Counted from the stretch's first letter, positions 35,553-43,623 are shown. The stretch: 64,000 bases of DNA from Firmicutes bacterium UBA1702 (GCA_002320005.1 DCJK01000038.1:240-64239); one strand, 5' to 3'. A program made the numbers and translations. The notes: generated by a model not told the origin, from the letters alone.

Positions 35553-36293
35553 TTATCTCTCCTTTCCTTTTGCTTTTGGCACCGGAACATTTCCCATCAC
35601 CTTTGCCATCTCGCTTCTTTCACGAGCAATTCTGCTTTGCTCAGCATCTGCCTGCACCTTGTAGTCATTCAGTTTCTCACGAACTGAAGGCTTACTGTTC
35701 AGTCCAGTCGCTGACCCATTTGAGCGGCTTTCCTGCTTCAAGTCTGGCTCTGACAGAGGGCTTTTTTCTGTCTTTGCCGGTGAGGGGTCCCGCTTTGCAC
35801 CATCCCTTGGTTCCACATCCTTCTTTTCGATTCCAAGCTTGTCTTTCACAGGTGTCTGTCTTGCAGGAAACATCGTATCCTTCTCCCTGACTCCGCCCAT
35901 TACAGTAGCTGTGTCCACAGTTGCAAGCTGGAACCTCTCTGTGATTCTCTGAATCTTGGAAGCATCCTCTGCTCTTGCAATGACATCAACCACTGCAGTA
36001 TCAGACTTGTCATTCTTGTCCTTAAGAACGCAGTAAAGGACTCCGTATCTCTTTGCCTCCTCTGAGAACTTCTTAAGGTCCTGGTTCTGAATGGTATAGA
36101 CCTTAAGCTCCTTGCCGGACTTCAGCATGTTTGTCAGTCTGGCCTTTCCTTTTGTTTTCTGTTCTTCCTTAAGAACTGCCGCAAGCAGGATTGCAATGTT
36201 CTTTGCTCCGGTGCCGGTAATCCTTGCGGCCACTTCGACACCTTCAAGAGACATTCTTACAACCTGCTCTGCTGCATCTCCTCCGTAGTTCAT
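35553..36293 (-). CDS. pcfB: PcfB/DUF3801 family relaxosome protein
   Basis: A 246-residue protein. The N-terminal 140 residues match the PcfB (DUF3801) pattern: GTGAKNIAILLAAVLKEEQK and RYGVLYCVLKDKN. The rest is a charged, low-complexity tail. In pCF10, PcfB binds the coupling protein and helps dock the relaxosome. GGGAGG precedes the ATG at 36293, which overlaps the relaxase stop by one base. Its neighbours fit that role. Confidence 0.9.
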   Translation of the reverse strand: MNYGGDAAEQVVRMSLEGVEVAARITGTGAKNIAILLAAVLKEEQKTKGKARLTNMLKSGKELKVYTIQNQDLKKFSEEAKRYGVLYCVLKDKNDKSDTAVVDVIARAEDASKIQRITERFQLATVDTATVMGGVREKDTMFPARQTPVKDKLGIEKKDVEPRDGAKRDPSPAKTEKSPLSEPDLKQESRSNGSATGLNSKPSVREKLNDYKVQADAEQSRIARERSEMAKVMGNVPVPKAKGKER

Positions 36294-37627
36294 TATCTCT
36301 GCACCTCCCTTTGCTTTTCTTTATCAATCTGTTCAAGCTGCTTCTCCATAACAGGCGAGCGCTCTTCGATGTCATTAACCAGTCTCAGCTCTTTGCGAAG
36401 TTCCTTCAGCCTAGAAGTAATCTCAAAGATTTCCTTCCGGCAAAGTGCCTTCTCTTCTTCGGGAATCCTGCGCTTTGCTCTGAGTCTGAGCCGGTATCTT
36501 TCATCTTCAAGTGACTCGAGCTTTGTTTCCAATTCTTCCTTGAATTCAGCAAGCTGCCCTGCTGATGAAATACTGCACCTTGATAACAGCTTCGCCTCTT
36601 CGCTGTACATATCACACCTTAAGAGTTCGTCTTTTAACAGAGTGTGGACTCTGGACGGATTCTGATTGTACTTCGGCAGGTAGCCGAGCTCGTAACAGTA
36701 TCTGAGATACAGCCTCTCAAGACATGTCCTTCCCATAATCCTGTCGATTCTTCTCTTAAGGTTATACTGCGGAGCCCGCTTGTATCCTTCCCTGATGCGA
36801 AGACTGCGGGCTTCGGTTCCATTACTGAACACTCTCTGCTCAATGGCTTCTCTTGAGTACTCATCACCCAGCCGGTATGTTCTGATCGGCTTCTTCCATC
36901 CGGGCATGGTGATTGTCCAGTATTTTCGGTTTGGAGCAAAGCTGCACTGATAGCCCATGCTCTTTAGATTAGCCTTGAGTTCCTGCAGGTTGCAGCTTCG
37001 TGCCATTGCATCATCAAGAGCCTTCCTTGCAGTGTTGTATCTTGTCGGCATCCCTGCAGCTTCCATCTGATACTGATGATAAGATTTACCTCTGCCTTTT
37101 GCCTCCTCAACAATGGACAGTCCGTGCTCCCTGCACAGTCTGTCAGAGGTTTCCTTCATAACCCGGTAGCTGTCTGCAGTTGAATGAAACCTTTTGCCAT
37201 CTCTGAATGAAACCGAGTTGATGACAAAATGATTATGAAGACAGTCTGTGTTCAAATGGGTTGCTATGAGCACCTGAAAGCTGTCTCCCCAGAGTTCCTT
37301 TGCAAGGGCAACACCGATGTCATGTGCCTGCTGAGGAGTTGCTTCTCCTGGAGCGAAGCTCTGGTATGCGTGAAAGGCAACTATCCCGTCTTCCTTTCTG
37401 AACCGCTTCTTCACTGTGTTGAACTGATCCTTCGCATATTCAGCAGAGCAGTTAACAGTCGAGACGAATATCTTCTTCTCGGTTTTGTCTTCGTTAGCTG
37501 CATACTCTATCACATCTTCAAGAGCCTGCTTCTGAGTCTCTGTGAAGGTGGTCTTGTCTGTATTGCCGGCATAATTGATGACATTGTCGATGCGGCCTTT
37601 GATTCTCCATATCTTGGTTACTGCCAT
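36293..37627 (-). CDS. MOBP-type relaxase (MobA/VirD2 family)
   Basis: A 444-residue nickase that cuts oriT and leads the strand into the recipient. Motif I with the probable catalytic Tyr is NVINYAGNTDKT (near 17-28) and motif III is HLNTDCLHNHFVIN (near 125). The C-terminal part is helical and charged. GAAGGAGA precedes the ATG at 37627; the first 10 nt overlap mobC. It is full length with no visible defect. The oriT is expected just upstream (candidate 37981-38060). Confidence 0.93.
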   Translation of the reverse strand: MAVTKIWRIKGRIDNVINYAGNTDKTTFTETQKQALEDVIEYAANEDKTEKKIFVSTVNCSAEYAKDQFNTVKKRFRKEDGIVAFHAYQSFAPGEATPQQAHDIGVALAKELWGDSFQVLIATHLNTDCLHNHFVINSVSFRDGKRFHSTADSYRVMKETSDRLCREHGLSIVEEAKGRGKSYHQYQMEAAGMPTRYNTARKALDDAMARSCNLQELKANLKSMGYQCSFAPNRKYWTITMPGWKKPIRTYRLGDEYSREAIEQRVFSNGTEARSLRIREGYKRAPQYNLKRRIDRIMGRTCLERLYLRYCYELGYLPKYNQNPSRVHTLLKDELLRCDMYSEEAKLLSRCSISSAGQLAEFKEELETKLESLEDERYRLRLRAKRRIPEEEKALCRKEIFEITSRLKELRKELRLVNDIEERSPVMEKQLEQIDKEKQREVQR

Positions 37628-37950
37628 CTGAAGTCGCTCTCCTTCGGCAGAAGATATTTCTTCTCAATCTCATTCTGAATGCGAAGAAGCTCATGTGCGG
37701 CGTTATGATACTGCAGGCTCCTGTCAGCATCATCAGTTGTATGAGATAAGGACTCGAGTCTTTCCGATGCCTTTCTCATTTCATTCATTGCATCATAGAA
37801 GCGGTCATCCGGTGCTGCAGGCGGATTGTATCCTTCAAGCAGCATTCTGATGAATCTTGCCTCTGTCATGCACGCCTTCTTCGCTTTCTTCTGCAGGTCC
37901 TGTGCTTCTGCCTTTGTCATCCATACCTGCTTCTTAATCGTTCTCTTCAT
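37618..37950 (-). CDS. mobC: MobC-like relaxosome accessory protein
   Basis: A 110-residue protein with a basic N-terminal ribbon-helix-helix region (KKQVWMTKAEAQDLQKKAKK) and a helical C-terminus, the pattern of MobC proteins that open oriT for the relaxase. The ATG at 37950 has AAAGGAG about 12 nt upstream; the frame stays open to 38091 but that part covers the hairpin region and is unlikely to be translated. It overlaps the relaxase by 10 nt. Confidence 0.88.
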   Translation of the reverse strand: MKRTIKKQVWMTKAEAQDLQKKAKKACMTEARFIRMLLEGYNPPAAPDDRFYDAMNEMRKASERLESLSHTTDDADRSLQYHNAAHELLRIQNEIEKKYLLPKESDFRWQ

Positions 37951-37980
37951 TGAATCTGTTGTCTCCTTTCTAACACTGAC

Positions 37981-38060
37981 GCAAGGCATCCGGGGTCTTA
38001 GGGGAGCATCCCCTAAATACAAATGCCCACCGGCCCCGTGAGGAGTCGATGGGCGATGCT
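37981..38060. other. Candidate origin of transfer (oriT)
   Basis: A gene-free gap upstream of mobC-relaxase. It holds a perfect inverted repeat TTAGGGGA-GCA-TCCCCTAA (37998-38016) and a second pair GCCCACCG (38025-38032) with CGATGGGC (38047-38054). This is the usual location and shape of a MOBP oriT. No nic site could be read with confidence. Confidence 0.5.
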
Positions 38061-38093
38061 TGTTAAAGCAGTACTGCGATGCACATGTCATCG

Positions 38094-38507
38094 CTACCTT
38101 GCTTCTGATACTCGGCCTAGCTGTGTTTCCGGCTCATATTTGACAGCTTTGATACCTTCAGGCGTTCTGAAAAACTGCTCAGGCTGTTTGAACTTTTCGG
38201 TATACTTTTCCTCAAGTTCTTTCGGCATTGAAAGGAATCTCTCACTTTCAACAGGTGCATAGGCAATAAAAAACGGACCGGCTATGATATCCATAAGCGT
38301 CCCGTCTTCGCTGCAGATGCCTCTGTTTAGGGGCATTCCTCTCATTTTCCCCTCGTCATTACAGATAATTGCCACATCATCTTCAAAAGGCATATACTCT
38401 TCGATTAAGCCTCCGACGAGATTCTGCATCTCAGAAAGCTCATCCTTCATCTCGATTGTCCTAGCTTCTTTGCCTGGCTCAACATAAATAACGTTAATTG
38501 TCTCCAT
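38094..38507 (-). CDS. DUF3846 family protein
   Basis: A 137-residue protein of the DUF3846 type (INVIYVEPGKEARTIEMKDE, VAIICNDEGKMRGMPLNR, DIIAGPFFIAY). The family is common in phages and conjugative elements and its role is unknown. The ATG at 38507 is chosen because GGAGG is 5 nt upstream; an ATG four codons earlier overlaps that site. It overlaps nothing but starts 2 nt from the toprim stop. Confidence 0.85.
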   Translation of the reverse strand: METINVIYVEPGKEARTIEMKDELSEMQNLVGGLIEEYMPFEDDVAIICNDEGKMRGMPLNRGICSEDGTLMDIIAGPFFIAYAPVESERFLSMPKELEEKYTEKFKQPEQFFRTPEGIKAVKYEPETQLGRVSEAR

Positions 38508-38509
38508 CG

Positions 38510-39448
38510 TTACCTCCATTCGTATCTGTTTTCAGCAATAATTTTCTTCAGATAGTCGTTATAATCCTTGCCCTGTGGTGGCGGAGAGTTTATCACCAGA
38601 TACCTTCCCTCCAGTGCTTTCGATAAGGATGCCGCTGCACTCCTGCCCGCAGCATCGCGGTCAAAATGGATCTCGATTTCCCTGATATGCGGATTGTCAT
38701 CAAGAAATCTCCTGAGTGCGAGAGGAATGCTTCCGTGTTTCGACACGCTTATACCTCCCATGGACAGGAGATTTTCATCGTTCCACCTGCAGCTGCAGCT
38801 TTGAACGAGGCTTGCATATGACAGAAGGTCTATCGCACTTTCAAATAAATGAAGCACCGATGAGTTCGGTGCTTCAATTCTGAATGGATATGACTTGTCA
38901 CTTCCTACAGCTTCACCCATGATTCTTTCATCAGTGCAGGCTCGGAATGCCGCATAGCGAGGATTGCCTTCCTCATCTTTTCCTATGAAAATACAGTTGT
39001 GATATGGTTTTGATTCAAAGATAATCCCATCTTCTATGCACTTTTCAATGATATTCCCTGCGATTCCCCGGCGCATAAGATACTTGATTATGTGCTTCAC
39101 GCTGCTGTTTTTCTCCGGCAGAAGAAGTCTTTTGCATTCATTTTTCTCTGGGGATGGCATAAAAAAAGAAGGAGCTGTCTCCTTCGTACCGATTAATATT
39201 TCCATTGCATCTGAAAACGATATGCCTTTGACCTTAGTCAGATAATCAAGAGCAGAGCTGCCGCCAAAACCTCTTGACCACCACATCCACTTGCCGTTTG
39301 AAATCTTCAGGCTGTCATGCTGGCGTGTGCAGTAGACATTGCCGTAAACCTTAACCAGATTCTCAGGCTCATAAACCCTGAGATAGGTCAGAAGATCCAT
39401 CTCACGGGCCTTCTTAATTTCTTCATTTGAGTAGTAAATTGCGGTCAC
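38510..39448 (-). CDS. DUF3991/TOPRIM primase-like protein
   Basis: A protein of up to 312 residues. The N-terminal DUF3991-type domain binds zinc or DNA (CTRQHDSLKISNGKWMWWSR), and a TOPRIM domain near 210-300 shows IHFDRDAAGR and GKDYNDYL, as in primases. It probably primes or processes element DNA after transfer. The start is unusual: the GTG at 39448 lies inside the AGGAGG site, and the first codon at proper spacing is an ATT (39439). A truncated copy lies at 55870-55945. Confidence 0.85.
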   Translation of the reverse strand: MTAIYYSNEEIKKAREMDLLTYLRVYEPENLVKVYGNVYCTRQHDSLKISNGKWMWWSRGFGGSSALDYLTKVKGISFSDAMEILIGTKETAPSFFMPSPEKNECKRLLLPEKNSSVKHIIKYLMRRGIAGNIIEKCIEDGIIFESKPYHNCIFIGKDEEGNPRYAAFRACTDERIMGEAVGSDKSYPFRIEAPNSSVLHLFESAIDLLSYASLVQSCSCRWNDENLLSMGGISVSKHGSIPLALRRFLDDNPHIREIEIHFDRDAAGRSAAASLSKALEGRYLVINSPPPQGKDYNDYLKKIIAENRYEWR

Positions 39449-39451
39449 CTC

Positions 39452-39733
39452 CTAGCGCTCATAGTCGTTTGTCCTTGCTGGCTTTGTCATGTTCTCAAGC
39501 ATTGTGACTGCATCTCTTGCCTGAACAGAGTCAACAAGCCTCTGCGCCTCATCAGCTGTGAGAGTGATTCCCCGACTCATCTTCTCGTGATCCTCTGACC
39601 AGTCTCTGATATCAAGCTTGGCAGGACCCTCATTCCACGAAACGATGTTGACTTCCTTGCTCCAGCCTGTCGGATACTGGGCCAGTATGCCCACATTGGC
39701 AATAACTTTGTAACTGATTCTTTCGCTGCTCAT
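39452..39733 (-). CDS. YdbC/PC4-like nucleic-acid-binding protein
   Basis: A 93-residue protein of the YdbC (PC4-like) family: GWSKEVNIVSWNEGPAKLDI then RDWSEDHEKMSRGITLT. These bind single-stranded DNA, fitting a role in transfer or replication. AGGAGG precedes the ATG at 39733, with a terminator directly upstream. A close copy exists at 55949-56230 (about 10 substitutions). Confidence 0.9.
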   Translation of the reverse strand: MSSERISYKVIANVGILAQYPTGWSKEVNIVSWNEGPAKLDIRDWSEDHEKMSRGITLTADEAQRLVDSVQARDAVTMLENMTKPARTNDYER

Positions 39734-39760
39734 AATGTTTACCTCCTGTTTCTGAGTATA

Positions 39761-39788
39761 GAAAAACCCTGAGCCGAATTGCTCAGGG
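39761..39788 (-). terminator. Leader terminator before the YdbC-like gene
   Basis: CCCTGAGC (39767-39774) with GCTCAGGG (39781-39788), loop CGAATT, then GTTTTTCTATAC on the minus strand. The ribosome site follows about 12 nt later. Confidence 0.85.
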
Positions 39789-39801
39789 CATGTAATCATT
39801 T

Positions 39802-39920
39802 CTATTTAACTATAATATGAACTGTAATTCTAAGTTCCTCTATTTCCGATTCATCACCTCCGCAAGCTGCAAGTCCAAAGCATAACATAACTGAGGTAAT
39901 CAATGTGATGATTTCTTCAT
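39802..39920 (-). pseudogene. Frameshifted small lipoprotein
   Basis: The ATG at 39920 (AAGAAGGA upstream) gives MKKSSH and a stop. One base out of frame, a lipoprotein signal continues: LITSVMLCFGLAACGGDESE, with lipobox LAAC, ending at TAG 39802-39804. A single-base loss after codon 6 explains both parts. Confidence 0.65.
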
Positions 39921-39981
39921 TTCCTTCTTAAATACGCAACATATAGCTAAACTAGAAGATAATAGTTTAAATAAAAAAGTG

Positions 39982-40242
39982 TTAATCTATACGTTCGAAG
40001 ACTAAATTACATACAGTTCTGTCTCCCCCACCGAGACCAGTAGATCCCGCAGTTGACTGGGCAAATGTATGCAGTCTGTAACCAAGTGCCCATTGCTCAT
40101 TACATAAATCTTCAATTTCTTTAAAATTCTTCGACCCTTTTCCAACAAATTTCTCACGAAGAACAACCTGCATTACTTTATATTTACCTGTTCCATTGTT
40201 AATTTTTCCAACTTCATCGTTGAAAGCATCCATGATTCCCAT
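39982..40242 (-). CDS. DUF4177-like small protein
   Basis: An 86-residue protein resembling DUF4177 (YKVMQVVLREKFVGKGSKNF, then ALGYRLHTFAQS and VCNLVFERI). These are small one-domain proteins of unknown role. AAGGAGC precedes the ATG at 40242, and it has its own promoter at 40281-40309, so it is an independent accessory unit. Confidence 0.75.
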   Translation of the reverse strand: MGIMDAFNDEVGKINNGTGKYKVMQVVLREKFVGKGSKNFKEIEDLCNEQWALGYRLHTFAQSTAGSTGLGGGDRTVCNLVFERID

Positions 40243-40280
40243 AATTTGCTCCTTTCATATTACTAAAACTTTGTATGATA

Positions 40281-40309
40281 ATCTTATCACAATTATGCTT
40301 TTTATTCAA
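40281..40309 (-). promoter_or_regulatory. Promoter of the DUF4177-like gene
   Basis: Minus-strand -35 TTGAAT (40304-40309), -10 TAAGAT (40281-40286), 17-bp spacer, about 40 nt before the ATG. Confidence 0.7.
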
Positions 40310-40358
40310 TTTGACATTATTTTCTAACATACTTTTTCTTTATATCCAAAATTTCTCA

Positions 40359-40568
40359 TTAAGAAAGCTTCCTCTCCGGCATCTCCTCATCACAGCATAA
40401 GATGCCAAATGCCTGTTTCATTACATAATAGAAATCATTTCTGTCTCCACCCATTTCATTCACGAGCTCTAAGACATCGTCCCTGTGAATTCCCCGTCTG
40501 CCATTTTTGTCTTCAAATCTGTTGACTGCCTCAATGAGAATCATTTCAAGTTCTTCCTTCTTTAGCAT
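40359..40568 (-). CDS. Small hypothetical protein
   Basis: A 69-residue charged protein (LKKEELEMILIEAVNRFEDK, then RGIHRDDVLELVNEMGGD) ending CCDEEMPERKLS. The ATG at 40568 follows AAAGGGGGGG. No family is recognised. It follows the nuclease-like gene on the same strand. Confidence 0.65.
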   Translation of the reverse strand: MLKKEELEMILIEAVNRFEDKNGRRGIHRDDVLELVNEMGGDRNDFYYVMKQAFGILCCDEEMPERKLS

Positions 40569-40614
40569 GATTTTACCCCCCCTTTGTTCACAAAAATGAG
40601 AATAACAGATATAT

Positions 40615-41208
40615 CTATGCATCAAATAATTTACGTATTTTATCATAAATCTCACTGAACTCGCATTTTTCAGCGCCCATTTTTAATATGGATGCCAGTG
40701 AGGCACTCTTTTGTTCCGGCGCTTTGCTGTTGAGGACTTCAGTTTGCAAAATATAAAAATCCCACTGACTAATATCTAACGGATTTATCGTTTCCTGTTC
40801 TTTATGCTTGTGAACGCAGAAAACATACACGTCCGCCTGTCTGATTTTATCGGACGAATATGTATTTGTTTCACTGTCCCATCCGAGAGTAGGGCGAATA
40901 CCAAACACTATGTTGGACAGTTTATCCTGCTCCCAGGTCTGAATATAACCTGAAGTTTTAACTTCTATTGATATGCCTTCAGGTGTTATGAGGTCATATT
41001 TATCCCAGTCAACTCTTGCTTTATCTGATATGCCAAGTGCACATGCAACTAGATATTCTGCAAATGCTCCTCTCTCAGCGTTGCCCATAATGTTTGAATA
41101 TGCCCATCTCCAGAAACTTAAGGTATCAGAAATCATGTTACCATTTTCGTCTATGATGCTTTCTTTACCTGTCATCATCTTGGATTCTATAGCAGGATAC
41201 TTTGACAT
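40615..41208 (-). CDS. Putative PD-(D/E)xK nuclease-like protein
   Basis: A 197-residue protein with the layout of a restriction-like fold: an N-terminal helical part (AFAEYLVACALGIS), DWDKYDLITPEGISIEVKTS (D then E-V-K) and later DVYVFCVHKHKE. This D...E-x-K spacing supports a nuclease, maybe an accessory defence protein. No methyltransferase is adjacent. AAAGGAG lies just upstream of the ATG at 41208. The assignment rests on motif shape only. Confidence 0.6.
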   Translation of the reverse strand: MSKYPAIESKMMTGKESIIDENGNMISDTLSFWRWAYSNIMGNAERGAFAEYLVACALGISDKARVDWDKYDLITPEGISIEVKTSGYIQTWEQDKLSNIVFGIRPTLGWDSETNTYSSDKIRQADVYVFCVHKHKEQETINPLDISQWDFYILQTEVLNSKAPEQKSASLASILKMGAEKCEFSEIYDKIRKLFDA

Positions 41209-41367
41209 CGCTGTTCTCCTTTCAGTTATGCATCATATTGCACCCGTCATTATCATAACCGACAATGCAACAATTCTGCATGTTTTCTAATAATTGCTGC
41301 TTCTGAATAATTGATTTCCAAAGACTTATTGCCGAGGGTATGTAATCGTTTTAATCTAATTATTGTG

Positions 41368-41390
41368 CAAAACGGAATTTGTGTCACAAG
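41368..41390 (-). repeat. Cassette-end repeat after the 109-residue gene
   Basis: Directly after the TGA stop the minus strand reads CACAAATTCCGTTTTGCAC. It resembles the repeat following the other cassette genes, though it is the most diverged copy. Confidence 0.55.
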
Positions 41391-41713
41391 CCTAAAATGG
41401 TAAAGCAACGATATTCATCCCAAATAGTGTTTAACCATAATGATGCTTCTTCATATAATTCTTTGCTTTCTGCATCAGTTATTTGATGCCCAATCTCTGT
41501 CCATTGCTTCTTATTTATTTCTGTCACCCCGAAAGGAGCATATGTTGGGATAACACTTATTATGGCATCTTCAAAATCAGAGCATTCAAAAAGAATATCA
41601 TCCTCTAAAGAAATTGACTCTGGATGCCAAAATGTATTACCATCCCATTTTCCTTTATAGAATTCATAATAATTTGATCCTTTTCGCTCATGATCATATA
41701 CAAAGTACTTCAT
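41384..41713 (-). CDS. Hypothetical accessory protein (cassette gene)
   Basis: A 109-residue acidic, tryptophan-containing protein (KYFVYDHERKGSNYYEFYKG). It resembles small immunity-type proteins but no family is certain. Its ribosome site GGAG is part of the repeat at 41721-41740, and another copy of the repeat begins at its stop codon. It is therefore a unit of a two-gene cassette array behind promoter P2. Confidence 0.65.
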   Translation of the reverse strand: MKYFVYDHERKGSNYYEFYKGKWDGNTFWHPESISLEDDILFECSDFEDAIISVIPTYAPFGVTEINKKQWTEIGHQITDAESKELYEEASLWLNTIWDEYRCFTILGL

Positions 41714-41720
41714 ATATTAT

Positions 41721-41740
41721 CTCCACAAATTCCAAATTAG
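41721..41740 (-). repeat. Cassette-junction repeat
   Basis: Minus strand: the WG-gene stop TAA is followed at once by TTTGGAATTTGTGGAG and ATAA. The repeat ends the WG gene and carries the GGAG that serves the next gene. Related copies lie at 42606-42630, 50184-50206, 50809-50838, 60941-60960 and 61346-61370. Confidence 0.8.
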
Positions 41741-42543
41741 AAAACAATAATGTCTTGACCGTCTTTATTCACTACGATTTTCGTTTTACCGTTCAGCTCA
41801 CGTTGCTCATACTTTTCGTGGTAAGCAATCCACTTTTTTTCTTCCACAGAATAGATATAGATGAAATCCATTTCCTCTCCGGGTTCATGCTCATCGAAGC
41901 AAATACAGCCATCACTATAAAAGCATTCGTTGAACATATACCCATTATCAAAGTCAAAATCCATTGAGATAACGACTTGCTGGGTTGCGATATCAAACAC
42001 AACATTATGACCATTATTCCAGCCACCTTCATGACAAAGAATAAATCTGTCAGTACCTTCGATATCAAATACTTCATCAAACCGGCATGGTACTATTTCC
42101 TTACCGGATTTGTCAATGATTCCCCATTGTTCATTATTGCACCAATAATATCCTGCCTCATTTATAATCCAATCTCCCTTGCATACAATGGCTCTGCCAT
42201 CAAAGAAAGACATAGCAAATACATATTGCGGAGGAATTACTTCGTTTCCATCAAGATCAATCCATCCCCACATTCCTGCCGTATCTGAAAACGTATGATA
42301 ATACTGAAGGTCAATTTCTCCTAATAAACTAACCATTATTAAGCCTTCCTGATATCCACCACAAGGATGATACAAAATGATTGGGGTATCTTTATACTTG
42401 TCAGGAAGCATAAGGGCTTCAGCCTTGTTCTCATCAATAAAATACAGATGTCCATCATTATTGATAGAACCGCAACCTATACCGTCATCTCCACTATCAC
42501 GGATAAAAACTCTATCATTTGCGGTTATTATTGTTTTCTTCAT
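41737..42543 (-). CDS. WG-repeat protein (cassette gene)
   Basis: A 268-residue protein with WG beta-propeller-like repeats: WGWIDLDGNEVIPPQY and WGIIDKSGKEIVPCRFDEV, plus degenerate units. WG proteins are thought to mediate binding and are frequent accessory proteins; the exact role is unknown. AAGGAGG precedes the ATG at 42543. It is the first gene after promoter P2 and is flanked by the cassette repeats. Confidence 0.8.
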   Translation of the reverse strand: MKKTIITANDRVFIRDSGDDGIGCGSINNDGHLYFIDENKAEALMLPDKYKDTPIILYHPCGGYQEGLIMVSLLGEIDLQYYHTFSDTAGMWGWIDLDGNEVIPPQYVFAMSFFDGRAIVCKGDWIINEAGYYWCNNEQWGIIDKSGKEIVPCRFDEVFDIEGTDRFILCHEGGWNNGHNVVFDIATQQVVISMDFDFDNGYMFNECFYSDGCICFDEHEPGEEMDFIYIYSVEEKKWIAYHEKYEQRELNGKTKIVVNKDGQDIIVF

Positions 42544-42605
42544 AACCAGCCTCCTTGTTCTTATAGAATACGGTCAACTGTCAGTGTCTGTTTTGCCCCT
42601 CAACG

Positions 42606-42663
42606 TCTCCCTGCAAATTCCAATTTGTACTTCCATTATAATCCCCCTTTCCAAATCAGACAA
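42606..42663 (-). promoter_or_regulatory. Promoter P2 with cassette-head repeat
   Basis: Minus-strand -35 TTGTCT (42658-42663), -10 TATAAT (42635-42640), 17-bp spacer. Upstream lies GTTTGCG as in P1 and P3. Right after the -10 come GGAAG and the repeat TACAAATTGGAATTTGCAG. Confidence 0.8.
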
Positions 42664-42718
42664 CGCAAACTGTTTGGCACTTGTTGTCTGATGTAACGGC
42701 ACCTTCCCGGTGCCTTTG

Positions 42719-43204
42719 TCATCTCTCCCGATCCCTTGCATGATGATCCGGCATCATGCCTTCCTTTTTCATGCTGAGCATTTCTCCTGTTTCACCGGCT
42801 ACAATAATATGGTCCAGCATCCTGATATCCAGGATTTCCCCGCACTTCATGAGCCTTTCTGTAGTTGTTTTGTCTTCCTCAGAAGGATGGCAGTTACCGC
42901 TTGGATGATTGTGTATTGCGATAAACGCAGCCGCATTGCTTAAAATAGATGACTTGAACACTTCTCTTGGGGAGATGAGGGATGAATTTAGTGTGCCTAC
43001 ACTGCAGATATTCAGGTTTATTATCTGTCCGCTTGTCTTAAGGTTGATGATAGCAAACACCTCACGGTCGTACTGTTTAAGCTCGTTTGCTACCGCATTA
43101 AGAACATCTTCCGGCGTTTTTATCGGGTCTGCAGCATAGATAGACGGCTCCTTTACAAGCCGCACATTCACAACATCAATCCTGTTTTCTTTACTTCCTG
43201 CCAT
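42719..43204 (-). CDS. radC: RadC-like JAMM-domain protein
   Basis: A 161-residue RadC/JAB-type protein lacking the N-terminal helix-hairpin-helix of chromosomal RadC, as usual for mobile elements. The metal-binding motif is FIAIHNHPSGNCHPSEED, with all ligands. The segment KQYDREVFAIINLKTSG is also typical. The true role is unknown; these proteins are common near anti-restriction and replication genes of elements. The ATG at 43204 overlaps the upstream 40-residue gene by 14 nt. A small GGCACC/GGTGCC hairpin follows the stop. A broken copy lies at 59583-60036. Confidence 0.92.
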   Translation of the reverse strand: MAGSKENRIDVVNVRLVKEPSIYAADPIKTPEDVLNAVANELKQYDREVFAIINLKTSGQIINLNICSVGTLNSSLISPREVFKSSILSNAAAFIAIHNHPSGNCHPSEEDKTTTERLMKCGEILDIRMLDHIIVAGETGEMLSMKKEGMMPDHHARDRER

Positions 43205-43313
43205 CTTCAAGCACCACCTTTATCTCAACTGATACAACTGTGCCTTCAGGCATGGTTTCAATGAAATCTCTAAGCTCTTCGGGTGTCATTTCTTTAGAAG
43301 TGGAATCTGTCAT
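43191..43313 (-). CDS. Small acidic protein (40 residues)
   Basis: Reads TDSTSKEMTPEELRDFIETM and ends VEIKVVLEDGRK. GAGGTG precedes the ATG at 43313. It overlaps both neighbours, and a well-conserved second copy exists at 60023-60145, which supports real coding. The function is unknown. Confidence 0.8.
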   Translation of the reverse strand: MTDSTSKEMTPEELRDFIETMPEGTVVSVEIKVVLEDGRK

Positions 43314-43623
43314 GTTCCTGCACCTCACTTTCATCATCTTCCGCATTATCCTGCGCACCATCTTCCTCACAAGCTGCATCAGCAGACTCAGTCTCATTCG
43401 GCTTTTCCTTCTCAGTCTCATCTTCTGCAGCTGCAAGGTAGGCAATAGTTGATCTTGTTTTGATTGCATCCTGAAGTTCCGTGATTATATGAATCTCAGG
43501 AACTGTAATCTTTGGAACTGCAATTATCTCCTGAATTCCCATGGCAGTTATCTTCTTTTCAGTGTTTACTCCATGGTCAATCAGCTTATTCAGTGTGTTC
43601 AGCTTCTGTTTCTCTATCGGCAT
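43294..43623 (-). CDS. Hypothetical protein of the RadC operon
   Basis: A 109-residue protein. The first 70 residues (KLNTLNKLIDHGVNTEKKIT, then VPKITVPEIHIITELQDAI) are conserved in the copy at 60126-60362; the rest is an acidic tail. GGGAGG precedes the ATG at 43623. No known domain is recognised. Confidence 0.75.
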   Translation of the reverse strand: MPIEKQKLNTLNKLIDHGVNTEKKITAMGIQEIIAVPKITVPEIHIITELQDAIKTRSTIAYLAAAEDETEKEKPNETESADAACEEDGAQDNAEDDESEVQEHDRFHF

